Origin: Euryarchaeota archaeon RBG_13_57_23
Lineage (GTDB): Archaea > Thermoplasmatota > Thermoplasmata > UBA10834
Assembly: GCA_001800675.1 (NCBI GenBank)
Contig: MGVW01000049.1
Location: 1 to 20,760, forward strand
Length of the DNA stretch: 20,760 bases
Reading direction: 5' to 3'
Both the position numbers and the translations under genes were made by a program. Positions 9,348 through 16,095 of the stretch are shown piece by piece; the first letter of the stretch is position 1, and every line of letters begins with the position of its first letter. The notes beneath the pieces were generated by a model. The model did not search any database and was not told the origin of the DNA. It was given only the letters and a program-made list of their open reading frames with translations.

Positions 9348-9462
9348 GATGGGATATCTGAAGGAGAAGACTGCAAAACGAGTGCAAAAGACCACTCAGA
9401 GCTCAAATACCCTCGACTTGGGTAGTTACCACCAGAAAAAGCCAAATGGAGGCATGAAAGAA

Positions 9463-10932
9463 ATGATTAGCAGAAAAGGGACAAGACTGGCTGGCGCGAT
9501 GGCATCGGTACTGCTGATGCTGCTCGGAATCTTCGCAATTCCTGTCAACGCATCCGCAGGGCCAATCAACCTGACCGACAAGCTTACAACTGAAGAGGGT
9601 ACGACGACCGACCTCGGCGGAGGGGACTACTTCTACGTCAAGTTCGGAACGGATGCAGCGTTCGGTGTCGTTTGGGGCACTGAGGAGAACGTGAACAACG
9701 TGTACTTTGTGGCGATCAAGGCGAGATACCTCGGGATGGCCCAGGTATATGATGTTGAGGGCAATCTCGTAGAGGGCAACCGCACTGTCAAGATCTACAC
9801 GCTCTATGCAGTGAAGCTCGCTGACATGCTCGAGTTCGACGACCTCAACGACAATGGTTTGTTGCCATACCACAGAGTGTACACGAACTACAACTTCACA
9901 GGCGACTACGTGACCTACGAGCCCACATACAAGAGTGTGGATCTAAAGACCGCTTGGGAGAGGTCTCCAATCCAGTATGACGAGACTGACGAGACGAAGC
10001 AATGGAGCTTCGACCTCGCCGCGAAGGATCTCGCATACACCTACGTCAACACATCAGCCGACACGGACGTGGGGGACAACAAGCTGAACAATGTCACTCT
10101 GACCTTCCACCTCGAGGCGAGGATGACGCAGGTCGACAACGCTACGCTTCCACAGTGGAGGATAACGGTCCAGCGCGGCCCACTGGGCAACGCCTGGTGG
10201 TTCAGTGACGCCGACAGACTCGATGACATACAGGTCAGCGGGAAGGTCCTCACCTACAACGTGAAGTGGGACCAGGCCATTGAAGGTTGGGACTTCGACC
10301 CGAGCAACACGAACCCCGCCTTGCTGATGGAGTTCGAGTCACTAGTCGGCAACTGGATCCCGAGCGGGGCGATGACTTGGATGAACATGAACACCGTCAG
10401 AGCGATGAACGAGTACGGCTACATGACCTGCAGAGAGGACTCTGGTGACCTCGATGTCGATGACAGCACCGGTGTCTGGATGACTCCGAGGACTCTGACC
10501 ACACCAAGACTTACATTCGGTGGTGAGAAGACCAGGATAGGAGCATTCGAGTGGGTCTCGAATGTCACCGTGGACGGTACGCAGGCTCAAGTGCATGCCC
10601 AGGTAATGGCTGGAATGCCGGTCTGGGCTATGGCCAGAAATGGGGCGACCTTCGCAGGCTTTGCGGTGCTTTCGGCCATGACCTTCCCAGGAGGCGATTC
10701 GATCATCCATGACCCGACCTTCTCCTCAGAGGCGTTGGTCGATGTGGAAGACACAGGGTCGGGCATCGGGATCCTCCTCATGATCGGCATAGGAGTCGCT
10801 GTGGTCGCCATCATAGCGGTCGTCCTAGTTGTCGCGATGGGCAAGAAGCCTGGACGGAAGCCTCAGCCCACCTACGAGAGGACCCTCAGCTCCCAGCCTG
10901 GCGAGTGGGCCAAGTACTACAACAAGAAGTAA
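9463..10932 (+). CDS. Exported single-pass membrane protein, unrecognised
   Basis: A 489-residue protein. ATG at 9463 is chosen because GGAGG (9448-9452) lies 10 bases upstream and the next residues form a strong signal peptide (RKGTRLAGAMASVLLMLLG, likely cleaved after NASA near residue 32). ATG 9454 is a close alternative. The mature part, about 33-435, is rich in aromatic and acidic residues, has several N-x-S/T sites and looks mainly beta-structured; no catalytic motif is seen. A hydrophobic segment at about 436-459 (IGVAVVAIIAVVLVVAMG) is followed by a 30-residue basic cytoplasmic tail ending in WAKYYNKK. The topology is thus outside-membrane-inside (type I). The gene is divergent from the STAND regulator and converges on the class V aminotransferase-like gene 30 bases downstream. 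A surface sensor, binding protein or cell-envelope component is possible; function is unknown. Confidence 0.88.
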   Translation: MISRKGTRLAGAMASVLLMLLGIFAIPVNASAGPINLTDKLTTEEGTTTDLGGGDYFYVKFGTDAAFGVVWGTEENVNNVYFVAIKARYLGMAQVYDVEGNLVEGNRTVKIYTLYAVKLADMLEFDDLNDNGLLPYHRVYTNYNFTGDYVTYEPTYKSVDLKTAWERSPIQYDETDETKQWSFDLAAKDLAYTYVNTSADTDVGDNKLNNVTLTFHLEARMTQVDNATLPQWRITVQRGPLGNAWWFSDADRLDDIQVSGKVLTYNVKWDQAIEGWDFDPSNTNPALLMEFESLVGNWIPSGAMTWMNMNTVRAMNEYGYMTCREDSGDLDVDDSTGVWMTPRTLTTPRLTFGGEKTRIGAFEWVSNVTVDGTQAQVHAQVMAGMPVWAMARNGATFAGFAVLSAMTFPGGDSIIHDPTFSSEALVDVEDTGSGIGILLMIGIGVAVVAIIAVVLVVAMGKKPGRKPQPTYERTLSSQPGEWAKYYNKK

Positions 10933-10985
10933 TGGATTCCTCCCAAACCTCTTCCAAACTCCTTACTTCTTCCTTTTCTCTGATA
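10933..10985 (+). terminator. Pyrimidine-rich convergent intergenic tract
   Basis: After the stop of the exported-protein gene the plus strand is strongly C/T-rich, with runs such as cttcttccttttctctg overlapping the 3' end of the opposing gene. Archaeal termination often occurs at U-rich stretches without a hairpin, so this is a plausible terminator for the plus-strand transcript. The lysine-rich C-terminus of the opposing protein (EKRKK) also explains part of the tract, so the call is weak. Confidence 0.3.
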
Positions 10986-12273
10986 GTTGCCACAACGCGT
11001 TCAGCAGCGCGAAGACCTCGTCCCTCGTGTTATAGTGGACGAATGTCGCACGGCACATCGTCTTGGTGTTGTACAGCGCGGGCACGCGCGAATAGTAGTC
11101 CTCGGCTCCGACAGCTAGGGCGTATTTACTCCAAAGGATCTTGGAGAGTCCATGGTCGTCGTAGCCGGCAAGCTTGAACGAGAATGTCGGGTCTCTCCCG
11201 AGCCTTGAAGCGCTGTCCTTCGGCCCGAAGACCGTCAGCCCTGGTATATGCCTGAGACCGAGTATCTTGCCGTAGCCATCGAGCACTATCCTGGTTATCT
11301 CTCTCTCGTAATCCTCGATCATCTCCATAGCCTCTCTCAGCTTTGCAGCCCTCTGCGGACCGGGCTTCGGTGGAATCTTCGAGTTGGGATTCGTGAGCCA
11401 AACAAGATAGTCCACAGCTCCGCGGATCGCCGCGAACATGGCTTGGTCCCGTGTTCCCCATTCCCATTTCTCTGGCCCGTGCTTCGGAGATGGGTCGACC
11501 TTGTAAGGGTGGAGCTTCTCGACGAGCTCAGGGGTCAGATACATGTAGCTGCCATGGCGCGAGAACAACTTGTACCCCGAGAAGACCAGCGCATCACACC
11601 CGATCTTTCGTACATCGGTCGGCCCGTGCGCGACATGGTGGACCGCATCTATGACGAAGAGCGCGCCAACCTCCTTGGCCATCTTTCCAATCACTTTCAG
11701 GTCCGATCTTGTTCCCAGAACGTTCGAGGCGGCGGTTACGGAGACCACTTTGGTGTTCTTGTCGATCTGTTTCTTCAGGTCCTCGTGGTCGAGAAGACCA
11801 GTGTCAAGGTCGAACTTCGCAAGCCTCAGCTGGCTTATCAATCCCATCCCGCCGAGCTCAGCCCACGGGTTGATGTTTGCGTAGTGTTCGTACCCCGTGA
11901 GCACGACGTTGCTATCGCCCTTGAGATTCCTGCTAAGCGCATAGCTGAGCGCGAACAGCAGGCTGGTGCACGATTCCCCCGATATGATCGTATCCGGACT
12001 CTCCGCTCTAAGCAGGTCGGCGACTGCTCGCCTCCCCTCGAGGATGGTCTCGCCAGCGCCGACGGACTCCGGGAACAGGTTGCCCACGTTCGCGCTCCAA
12101 TCGATCCGTGCTTCGGCCTCCGCCTCCGCGCTCCGTCTAGTGACCAAAGTGCCCGCACCGTTGTCTAGGAAGGCCCTCTTCCGCCCTGACGGATCCTTCT
12201 CGGCTGCGGGGAACTCCCTTCGAATTCTCATGAGAAGTCTGGAATCGATTGCCATGAGAGGGTTAATGCTCAC
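10963..12273 (-). CDS. Class V aminotransferase-like PLP enzyme (cysteine-desulfurase superfamily)
   Basis: A 436-residue fold-type I PLP enzyme. Near residues 35-42 FLDNGAGTLV matches the start of the core in VC1184-type desulfurase-like proteins. VIDAVHHVAHGP (about 207-217) supplies the PLP Asp209 and the stacking or ring-side His, and FSGYKLFSRHG supplies the Schiff-base Lys235. The C-terminal loop where true group-II desulfurases carry the catalytic Cys reads GAEDYYSRVP here, so that Cys is missing. Sulfur transfer from cysteine is therefore doubtful; a different beta-elimination, racemisation or transamination is possible. GTG at 12273 is the furthest plausible start; the ATG at 12255 is the alternative. 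There is no Shine-Dalgarno, and a weak TATA-like AAATAC near 12309 would give a leader of about 10 bases. It stands alone, 92 bases downstream of the CorA gene. Confidence 0.85.
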   Translation of the reverse strand: MSINPLMAIDSRLLMRIRREFPAAEKDPSGRKRAFLDNGAGTLVTRRSAEAEAEARIDWSANVGNLFPESVGAGETILEGRRAVADLLRAESPDTIISGESCTSLLFALSYALSRNLKGDSNVVLTGYEHYANINPWAELGGMGLISQLRLAKFDLDTGLLDHEDLKKQIDKNTKVVSVTAASNVLGTRSDLKVIGKMAKEVGALFVIDAVHHVAHGPTDVRKIGCDALVFSGYKLFSRHGSYMYLTPELVEKLHPYKVDPSPKHGPEKWEWGTRDQAMFAAIRGAVDYLVWLTNPNSKIPPKPGPQRAAKLREAMEMIEDYEREITRIVLDGYGKILGLRHIPGLTVFGPKDSASRLGRDPTFSFKLAGYDDHGLSKILWSKYALAVGAEDYYSRVPALYNTKTMCRATFVHYNTRDEVFALLNALWQLSEKRKK

Positions 12274-12320
12274 GGAGTTGATAAGAATTGAGATTCGAAC
12301 AGTACGTATTTGGACCGGAC

Positions 12321-12340
12321 GGCGCTATGCCTGAAGCGCC
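12321..12340 (-). terminator. Hairpin downstream of the CorA gene
   Basis: A perfect 6-bp inverted repeat (GGCGCT / AGCGCC) with an 8-base loop lies about 26 bases beyond the CorA stop codon on the minus strand. No T-run follows, so it is not a classic intrinsic terminator. It might shape the 3' end of the CorA message, or act as a binding site just upstream of the PLP-enzyme gene, whose TATA-like element starts within about 10 bases of it. Confidence 0.3.
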
Positions 12341-12365
12341 CTCTCCCGGGCCGGGCCACCAGGAA

Positions 12366-13310
12366 CTACAATATCCGTTTCATTCTGAAGGCGATCCAGA
12401 GCGCAAACACTGATACCGCAGCTATGACAACGACAATCCAGAATGCCATCGGATCTTCGTCACTGAACGGCAACATCAAGTTCATGCTGAAAAGGGCAGT
12501 GATCATGATCGGTATGAACAGGATCAGAGATATCGTTGTCAACGTCTTCATGACGGTCGAGAGGCTGTTGGCCAATGCCGATTCGTAGGCGTCGAGGACG
12601 TTGGACATTATCTCCCTGTAGGTCGTGGTCATTTCGTACAGTTGGGCGACGTCGTTCTCGATGTCCTCGAACAGGTCGATCTTCTCCTTCGTGAGCTTGA
12701 GGTGCTTGGCGCGAGCGATCATCGAGAAGGCGTTCAGGTTGGAGAGGAGCGCCGTGTTCAGCAATATCAGCTCGTTGCTGAGCGCGAATGCGTGCGGAGC
12801 AATCTTCTCTCGCTCGGGGGTGAGTATCTTCTCCTGATAAGATGCGATGGTCCTCTCCATCGGTCGTACTCTTCTCTCGATATCCTTGTTCACACGCCTA
12901 ATCAGTTGGAGGAACAAGTCTTCCTTGCTCTCCAACTTGGGCTTCCTTTTCAAATCGGATGTGAGCTCCTGTTGATCGAAGGAAGAGCCTATCCTGACCG
13001 TTATGACCTTGTTCTTTGTCACGAAGATGCCGATGGGCATAGCCTGCACTCGGCCACGGTGCTCGCCATTCCTCTCGTCAGCCAGAAGAGTTCTCAGCAC
13101 CAACAGATCATAGGTCTCCTCTAGCTCGACCCTCGATCTTTCGTTGGGGTCCAGACAGTCGGCGACGTCCTGAAGGTCCAGCTCGAATTCCTTGTGCAGC
13201 AGCTCGACCTCTTCGGGAGTCGGGGCAATCGCGTCAATCCACACAGCTTCCTTCAGCTTCGTCTTATCGGATGGTTGAAGCTCGCCCGCCTTTGCACAGT
13301 AAACCTTCAT
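12366..13310 (-). CDS. corA: CorA-family divalent-cation channel with SMN in place of GMN
   Basis: A 314-residue protein. ATG at 13310 is set by GGAGGTGA (13319-13326) 8 bases upstream; an in-frame GTG at 13322 overlaps that ribosome site. It has a soluble N-terminal region of about 235 residues ending in long helices, then two C-terminal membrane segments (about 256-274 and 288-306) and a basic end (FRMKRIL), the CorA plan. CorA proteins form homopentamers that move Mg2+, or Co2+ and Ni2+, along the gradient. The signature between the two membrane helices is normally YGMN; here it is FSMN (Ser275, Met276, Asn277), followed by LMLPFSDEDP, an acidic loop. One base (AGC against GGC, codon 12486-12488) separates Ser from Gly. 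The family is secure, but the ion and even whether it conducts are uncertain. It appears to be monocistronic with its own promoter. Confidence 0.87.
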   Translation of the reverse strand: MKVYCAKAGELQPSDKTKLKEAVWIDAIAPTPEEVELLHKEFELDLQDVADCLDPNERSRVELEETYDLLVLRTLLADERNGEHRGRVQAMPIGIFVTKNKVITVRIGSSFDQQELTSDLKRKPKLESKEDLFLQLIRRVNKDIERRVRPMERTIASYQEKILTPEREKIAPHAFALSNELILLNTALLSNLNAFSMIARAKHLKLTKEKIDLFEDIENDVAQLYEMTTTYREIMSNVLDAYESALANSLSTVMKTLTTISLILFIPIMITALFSMNLMLPFSDEDPMAFWIVVVIAAVSVFALWIAFRMKRIL

Positions 13311-13318
13311 CAAGAGTG

Positions 13319-13326
13319 TCACCTCC
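13319..13326 (-). promoter_or_regulatory. Strong ribosome-binding site deciding the CorA start
   Basis: GGAGGTGA on the minus strand is an 8-base match to the archaeal anti-Shine-Dalgarno sequence, 8 bases before ATG 13310. It excludes the upstream GTG at 13322, which lies inside the site. Confidence 0.75.
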
Positions 13327-13355
13327 GGGGTTCGACTCCCGAAGCCCGTAGGGGG

Positions 13356-13370
13356 GATATACCTTTTTGC
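13356..13370 (-). promoter_or_regulatory. BRE/TATA promoter of the CorA gene
   Basis: On the minus strand the sequence reads GCAAAAAGGTATATC: an A-rich BRE followed by a clear TATA box centred near 13359. The predicted transcription start is about 13333, giving a leader near 22 bases that holds the strong ribosome site. This is among the best promoter matches in the window and separates CorA transcription from the nitroreductase gene upstream of it. Confidence 0.6.
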
Positions 13371-13385
13371 GGGGGCACATGAGCT

Positions 13386-13400
13386 AGGAGCGCAGCTCCT
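13386..13400 (-). terminator. Short perfect hairpin after the nitroreductase gene
   Basis: AGGAGC-GCA-GCTCCT is a 6-bp perfect inverted repeat with a 3-base loop, starting 9 bases past the nitroreductase stop and lying just upstream of the CorA promoter. There is no T-run on the minus strand behind it, so termination is possible but not shown; a protein-binding dyad is the alternative. Confidence 0.3.
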
Positions 13401-13409
13401 GCTGGCTAT

Positions 13410-13997
13410 TTAATGGAAAGGAGTGCCCCATCTGTCCAAGAAGAAGTTCTCGCCGATTGGCTTCCTCTCGGGCCTGTTCGGTTCGATGGCCTTCTGCTTG
13501 TCCGACATCAGCGATTCATCTCCGCTGTAGTATGCCACGATGACGAGGGTTATCAGCACGTACTCTTCCGGAATGCCCAGTGCCTGCTTGATCTTGAGAG
13601 GGTCGAATCCAGCAATCGGGTGTGCTATGAGCCCCAATTCAGTCGCACGCAGCTCCAGCTGTCCTATGGCCAGACCCGTCGAGAACAGATAGTAGTCCCG
13701 TCGGTCGCTCAACTGGCAGTCGTCCGAGGGCTTGGCCAAGACGACCAATATCACGGGTGCGCGAGTCGCCCAGACATTACCTTTGGAGAGTCCGTCCTTG
13801 ACCATCTTGAGGGATTCGGGCCCCTTCGCGATCACTATCCTCCAGGGCTGATTATTGTTACACGATGCGGACAGCCTCGCGGCCTCGACAAGGGCCTCTA
13901 TCTTCTCGTCTTCCACTGGCCTGTCAGAAATCGCCCGCTTCGCCCTTCTGATCTTGATGGCATCAACGACATCCATGCTCGCACCGTCTGCAAGCAT
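13410..13997 (-). CDS. Nitroreductase-family flavoprotein
   Basis: A 195-residue protein of the FMN-dependent nitroreductase fold, near the usual 170-220 residue length. Visible signatures are RRAKRAISDRP near the N-terminus (the basic FMN-phosphate motif, normally RRSxRxF), ASCNNNQPWRIV (the conserved SxxNxQPW segment) and AIGQLELRATELGLIAHPI, the central helix typical of the family. The enzymes are usually homodimers that reduce nitro or quinone compounds with NAD(P)H, or use FMN in other chemistry. The start is uncertain: ATG 13997 has GGAGG only 3 bases away, while the internal ATG at 13976 gives the typical N-terminus MDVVDAIKIRR but has only a poor ribosome site. It lies 39 bases downstream of the winged-helix regulator in the same direction and may be the last gene of the importer operon. 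The substrate is unknown. Confidence 0.85.
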   Translation of the reverse strand: MLADGASMDVVDAIKIRRAKRAISDRPVEDEKIEALVEAARLSASCNNNQPWRIVIAKGPESLKMVKDGLSKGNVWATRAPVILVVLAKPSDDCQLSDRRDYYLFSTGLAIGQLELRATELGLIAHPIAGFDPLKIKQALGIPEEYVLITLVIVAYYSGDESLMSDKQKAIEPNRPERKPIGENFFLDRWGTPFH

Positions 13998-14036
13998 CGA
14001 CGACCTCCGATTTAGACTTGATACCTGTCACCGTCG

Positions 14037-14834
14037 CTAAGTCTTGAGCGACCGCCACTTGATCTCATATCCGGTGCTTTGCTTGAGCTCGTCGACCGCG
14101 CGCAGAAGCCTGTCCACTGATTCCCTCGTTCCGCAAAAGCCGACGTCCACGCCCCTGGCCAACGCGCTCATGGCTGACTCGATCGGCGCATGTATGGTGA
14201 ACAGCTCTCCGCTGGTCTTCATGAGCAAGGCGGCGCCCGTCGGATCTCCCGCGACGAGAAGTCCAGGAGAGAGCTGCTCGAGTCTATCCCGCGCACGCTC
14301 CACATCAGCAGCTTTCGAGCCGCCACCCATCTCTCCAGGGGCCTCGATCACTAGCAATCTGCCCAGCTCCAGGTCGACAATGCCCTCGAGCTGGCCCACG
14401 AGCACATCGTCACCTTCGTCGGCGGACTCCAGAGCCACTCCGGTCGAAGACGAACGTCTGCCAGGATAGGCCATGAGCATTCCGTCCTCCATCACGAGCC
14501 CGACCTTCTGGCCCTTCACCATCTTCTTGCCTGCGATGGCGACACAGTTGTCGATGACCGCTATGCGCCTGAGAATCCCATCGATCTCTTGCTTGAGCCC
14601 CACGAAGTGCTCTTGGGCTATCTGCATGCCCTTCCTTGTGGCGCGCACCTGCCCTGTCTGTTCCTTGAGAAGCCCCTCTCTCTTCATCGCTACTATGTAC
14701 TGGCTCACCGCCTGAACGGTGACGCCCAGGTTGCCCGCAATATCCTTCAGCTTGATCGAGGGGGTCCGGACTAACTCAATGAGAATCAGCAGCTCGGTGT
14801 TCCTCTTCAAATCCCGCAGAGGATGGTCAGCCAC
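14037..14834 (-). CDS. Winged-helix transcriptional regulator with a C-terminal sensor-like domain
   Basis: A 265-residue protein with GTG start at 14834, preceded by GGGGGA at about 7 bases. Residues 8-75 form a winged helix (LKDIAGNLGVTVQAVSQYIVAMKREG: helix-turn-helix, then the wing KEQTGQVRATRKG). Residues about 95-265 are a second alpha/beta domain containing IAGKKMVKGQKVGLVMEDG, a Gly-rich PGEMGGGSK segment and LLVAGDPTGAAL; a ligand-binding role is inferred from regulators of similar build in methanogens. The first 8 bases overlap the end of the importer ATPase gene, so translation is probably coupled. The gene order suggests that it controls the importer genes by sensing the imported compound or a derived cofactor. 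The nitroreductase gene follows 39 bases downstream. Confidence 0.83.
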   Translation of the reverse strand: MADHPLRDLKRNTELLILIELVRTPSIKLKDIAGNLGVTVQAVSQYIVAMKREGLLKEQTGQVRATRKGMQIAQEHFVGLKQEIDGILRRIAVIDNCVAIAGKKMVKGQKVGLVMEDGMLMAYPGRRSSSTGVALESADEGDDVLVGQLEGIVDLELGRLLVIEAPGEMGGGSKAADVERARDRLEQLSPGLLVAGDPTGAALLMKTSGELFTIHAPIESAMSALARGVDVGFCGTRESVDRLLRAVDELKQSTGYEIKWRSLKT

Positions 14835-16095
14835 TTACTCTTCCCCCAATCCTGGAGATCGCGGTCAGGACCTGGCCTAGGTTCCCGACTTCGACGGCTC
14901 CTGAAGAAGCGAGACCATTGATGAAGGATTCGGCCTTTCCATCCACGAAATCAACTGCGACTCCGCCGGCTGCGCGAACGATGAACACCTTCTTGCCCTT
15001 CTCAATTGCGTACTTCGCAGCTTCGAGATTCTTGAAGTTGCCGGGCCCAACAGGGAAAGGCAGGACGATCACCACCTCAGAATCCTCGACCATCCGAAGG
15101 TTCTCGTCGTGCGCCTCAGGACCGATCTGCGAGAAGGGCGCTTCGGCAACGACCGGGACCCTCAAGTCCGCAGCGTTCTCATAGTCCGAGTCCAGCACGT
15201 TGAGGACTCCGGCCGTGACGGAGAAACCGTTCTCGATCAACGCCTTCATGAGAGGCCCTCCAGTGCCCCCGCCGCACAGTATGTGCACTCTGGTACCGTG
15301 TCTCCTCAGTGGAACCCTGGCAGCCCTTGGCATCACATAGACCGCATGCGTGAACGGGTCCTTCCTCACCGAGACATCCAGACCATACACGTTTTGAATC
15401 GTTTCCGGAGTCAATACCTCTTCGGGGGGACCCACCGCTTCCAGCCGCCCGTCGCTAAGCAACGCGATCCTGTCACAGTATCTCGCGGCCATGTTGATGT
15501 CGTGGAGGACCGTCACCGTTGTGATGTGCTGCTCACGGTTGAGCCCTCTGATCAGGTCCATCATCTCGAACTGTCCGCTAATGTCGAGATAGACCGTAGG
15601 CTCGTCCAACAACAGGATCTTGGGCTGTTGCGCGAGCGCGCGCGCTATGATCACCCGCTGCCTCTCGCCCCCGCTCAACTCGCTGAAGTATCGTCCTGCG
15701 AATTGCAGGGTGTTGGTGCGCTCCATGGCTTTTCGTACAATGTCCTTATCCTTTCGCGTTTCGCCATCTAGCATGCTCCCGATGTGCGGGATCCTGCCCA
15801 TCATGACGATGTCGTGGGCGGTGAAAGGAAAGTCGGTCGAGGATATTTGTGGAACTTCGGCGAACACCCGCGCAAGGGCTCTGGGCGTGTACCCGCCTAT
15901 GGGCTTCTTGTCCACCAGGATATTTCCGTCCCAGCCAGATAAGAAGTTCGTAATGCATCTGAGAAGCGTTGTCTTCCCAGACCCATTCGGACCCATCAAC
16001 CCGAGGAACTCCCCGTCGGAGGCTTCAAGGTTCACGTCCTTCAACACAGGTTTGTCCGAGAACGCGAAGCTGAGATTCTTCACCTCGAGGCGCAT
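14827..16095 (-). CDS. btuD: Cobalamin/siderophore-type ABC importer ATPase with C-terminal extension
   Basis: A 422-residue protein. Residues 1-250 are a complete ABC ATPase: Walker A GPNGSGKTT (35-43), Q-loop Gln83, signature LSGGERQRV (140-148), Walker B ILLLDEP (160-166) and switch His198. Residues about 268-422 form an extra Rossmann-like domain beginning HILCGGGTGG and including VVIVLPFPVGPGN and KKVFIVRAAGG; similar tails occur on archaeal cobalamin-importer ATPases. The start ATG shares one base (TGATG) with the stop of the permease gene and its own end overlaps the regulator by 8 bases, so the operon is tight. It powers uptake through the permease encoded just upstream. Assignment to vitamin B12 rather than haem or siderophore rests on the archaeal tail and the binding-protein type; it is likely, not certain. 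Confidence 0.9.
   Translation of the reverse strand: MRLEVKNLSFAFSDKPVLKDVNLEASDGEFLGLMGPNGSGKTTLLRCITNFLSGWDGNILVDKKPIGGYTPRALARVFAEVPQISSTDFPFTAHDIVMMGRIPHIGSMLDGETRKDKDIVRKAMERTNTLQFAGRYFSELSGGERQRVIIARALAQQPKILLLDEPTVYLDISGQFEMMDLIRGLNREQHITTVTVLHDINMAARYCDRIALLSDGRLEAVGPPEEVLTPETIQNVYGLDVSVRKDPFTHAVYVMPRAARVPLRRHGTRVHILCGGGTGGPLMKALIENGFSVTAGVLNVLDSDYENAADLRVPVVAEAPFSQIGPEAHDENLRMVEDSEVVIVLPFPVGPGNFKNLEAAKYAIEKGKKVFIVRAAGGVAVDFVDGKAESFINGLASSGAVEVGNLGQVLTAISRIGGRVSG

Noticed and set aside
12301..12365. A mobile-element end or attachment site, suggested by the inverted repeats and CCCGGGCCGGG
   Set aside because: There is no transposase or integrase, no target-site duplication, and the repeats are short enough to be a transcript 3' hairpin.
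13325..13340. A tRNA T-arm-like sequence (ggggttcgactccc)
   Set aside because: Only three stem pairs form at the right register, and no acceptor, D-arm or anticodon arm can be placed around it because the CorA coding start occupies the 5' side.
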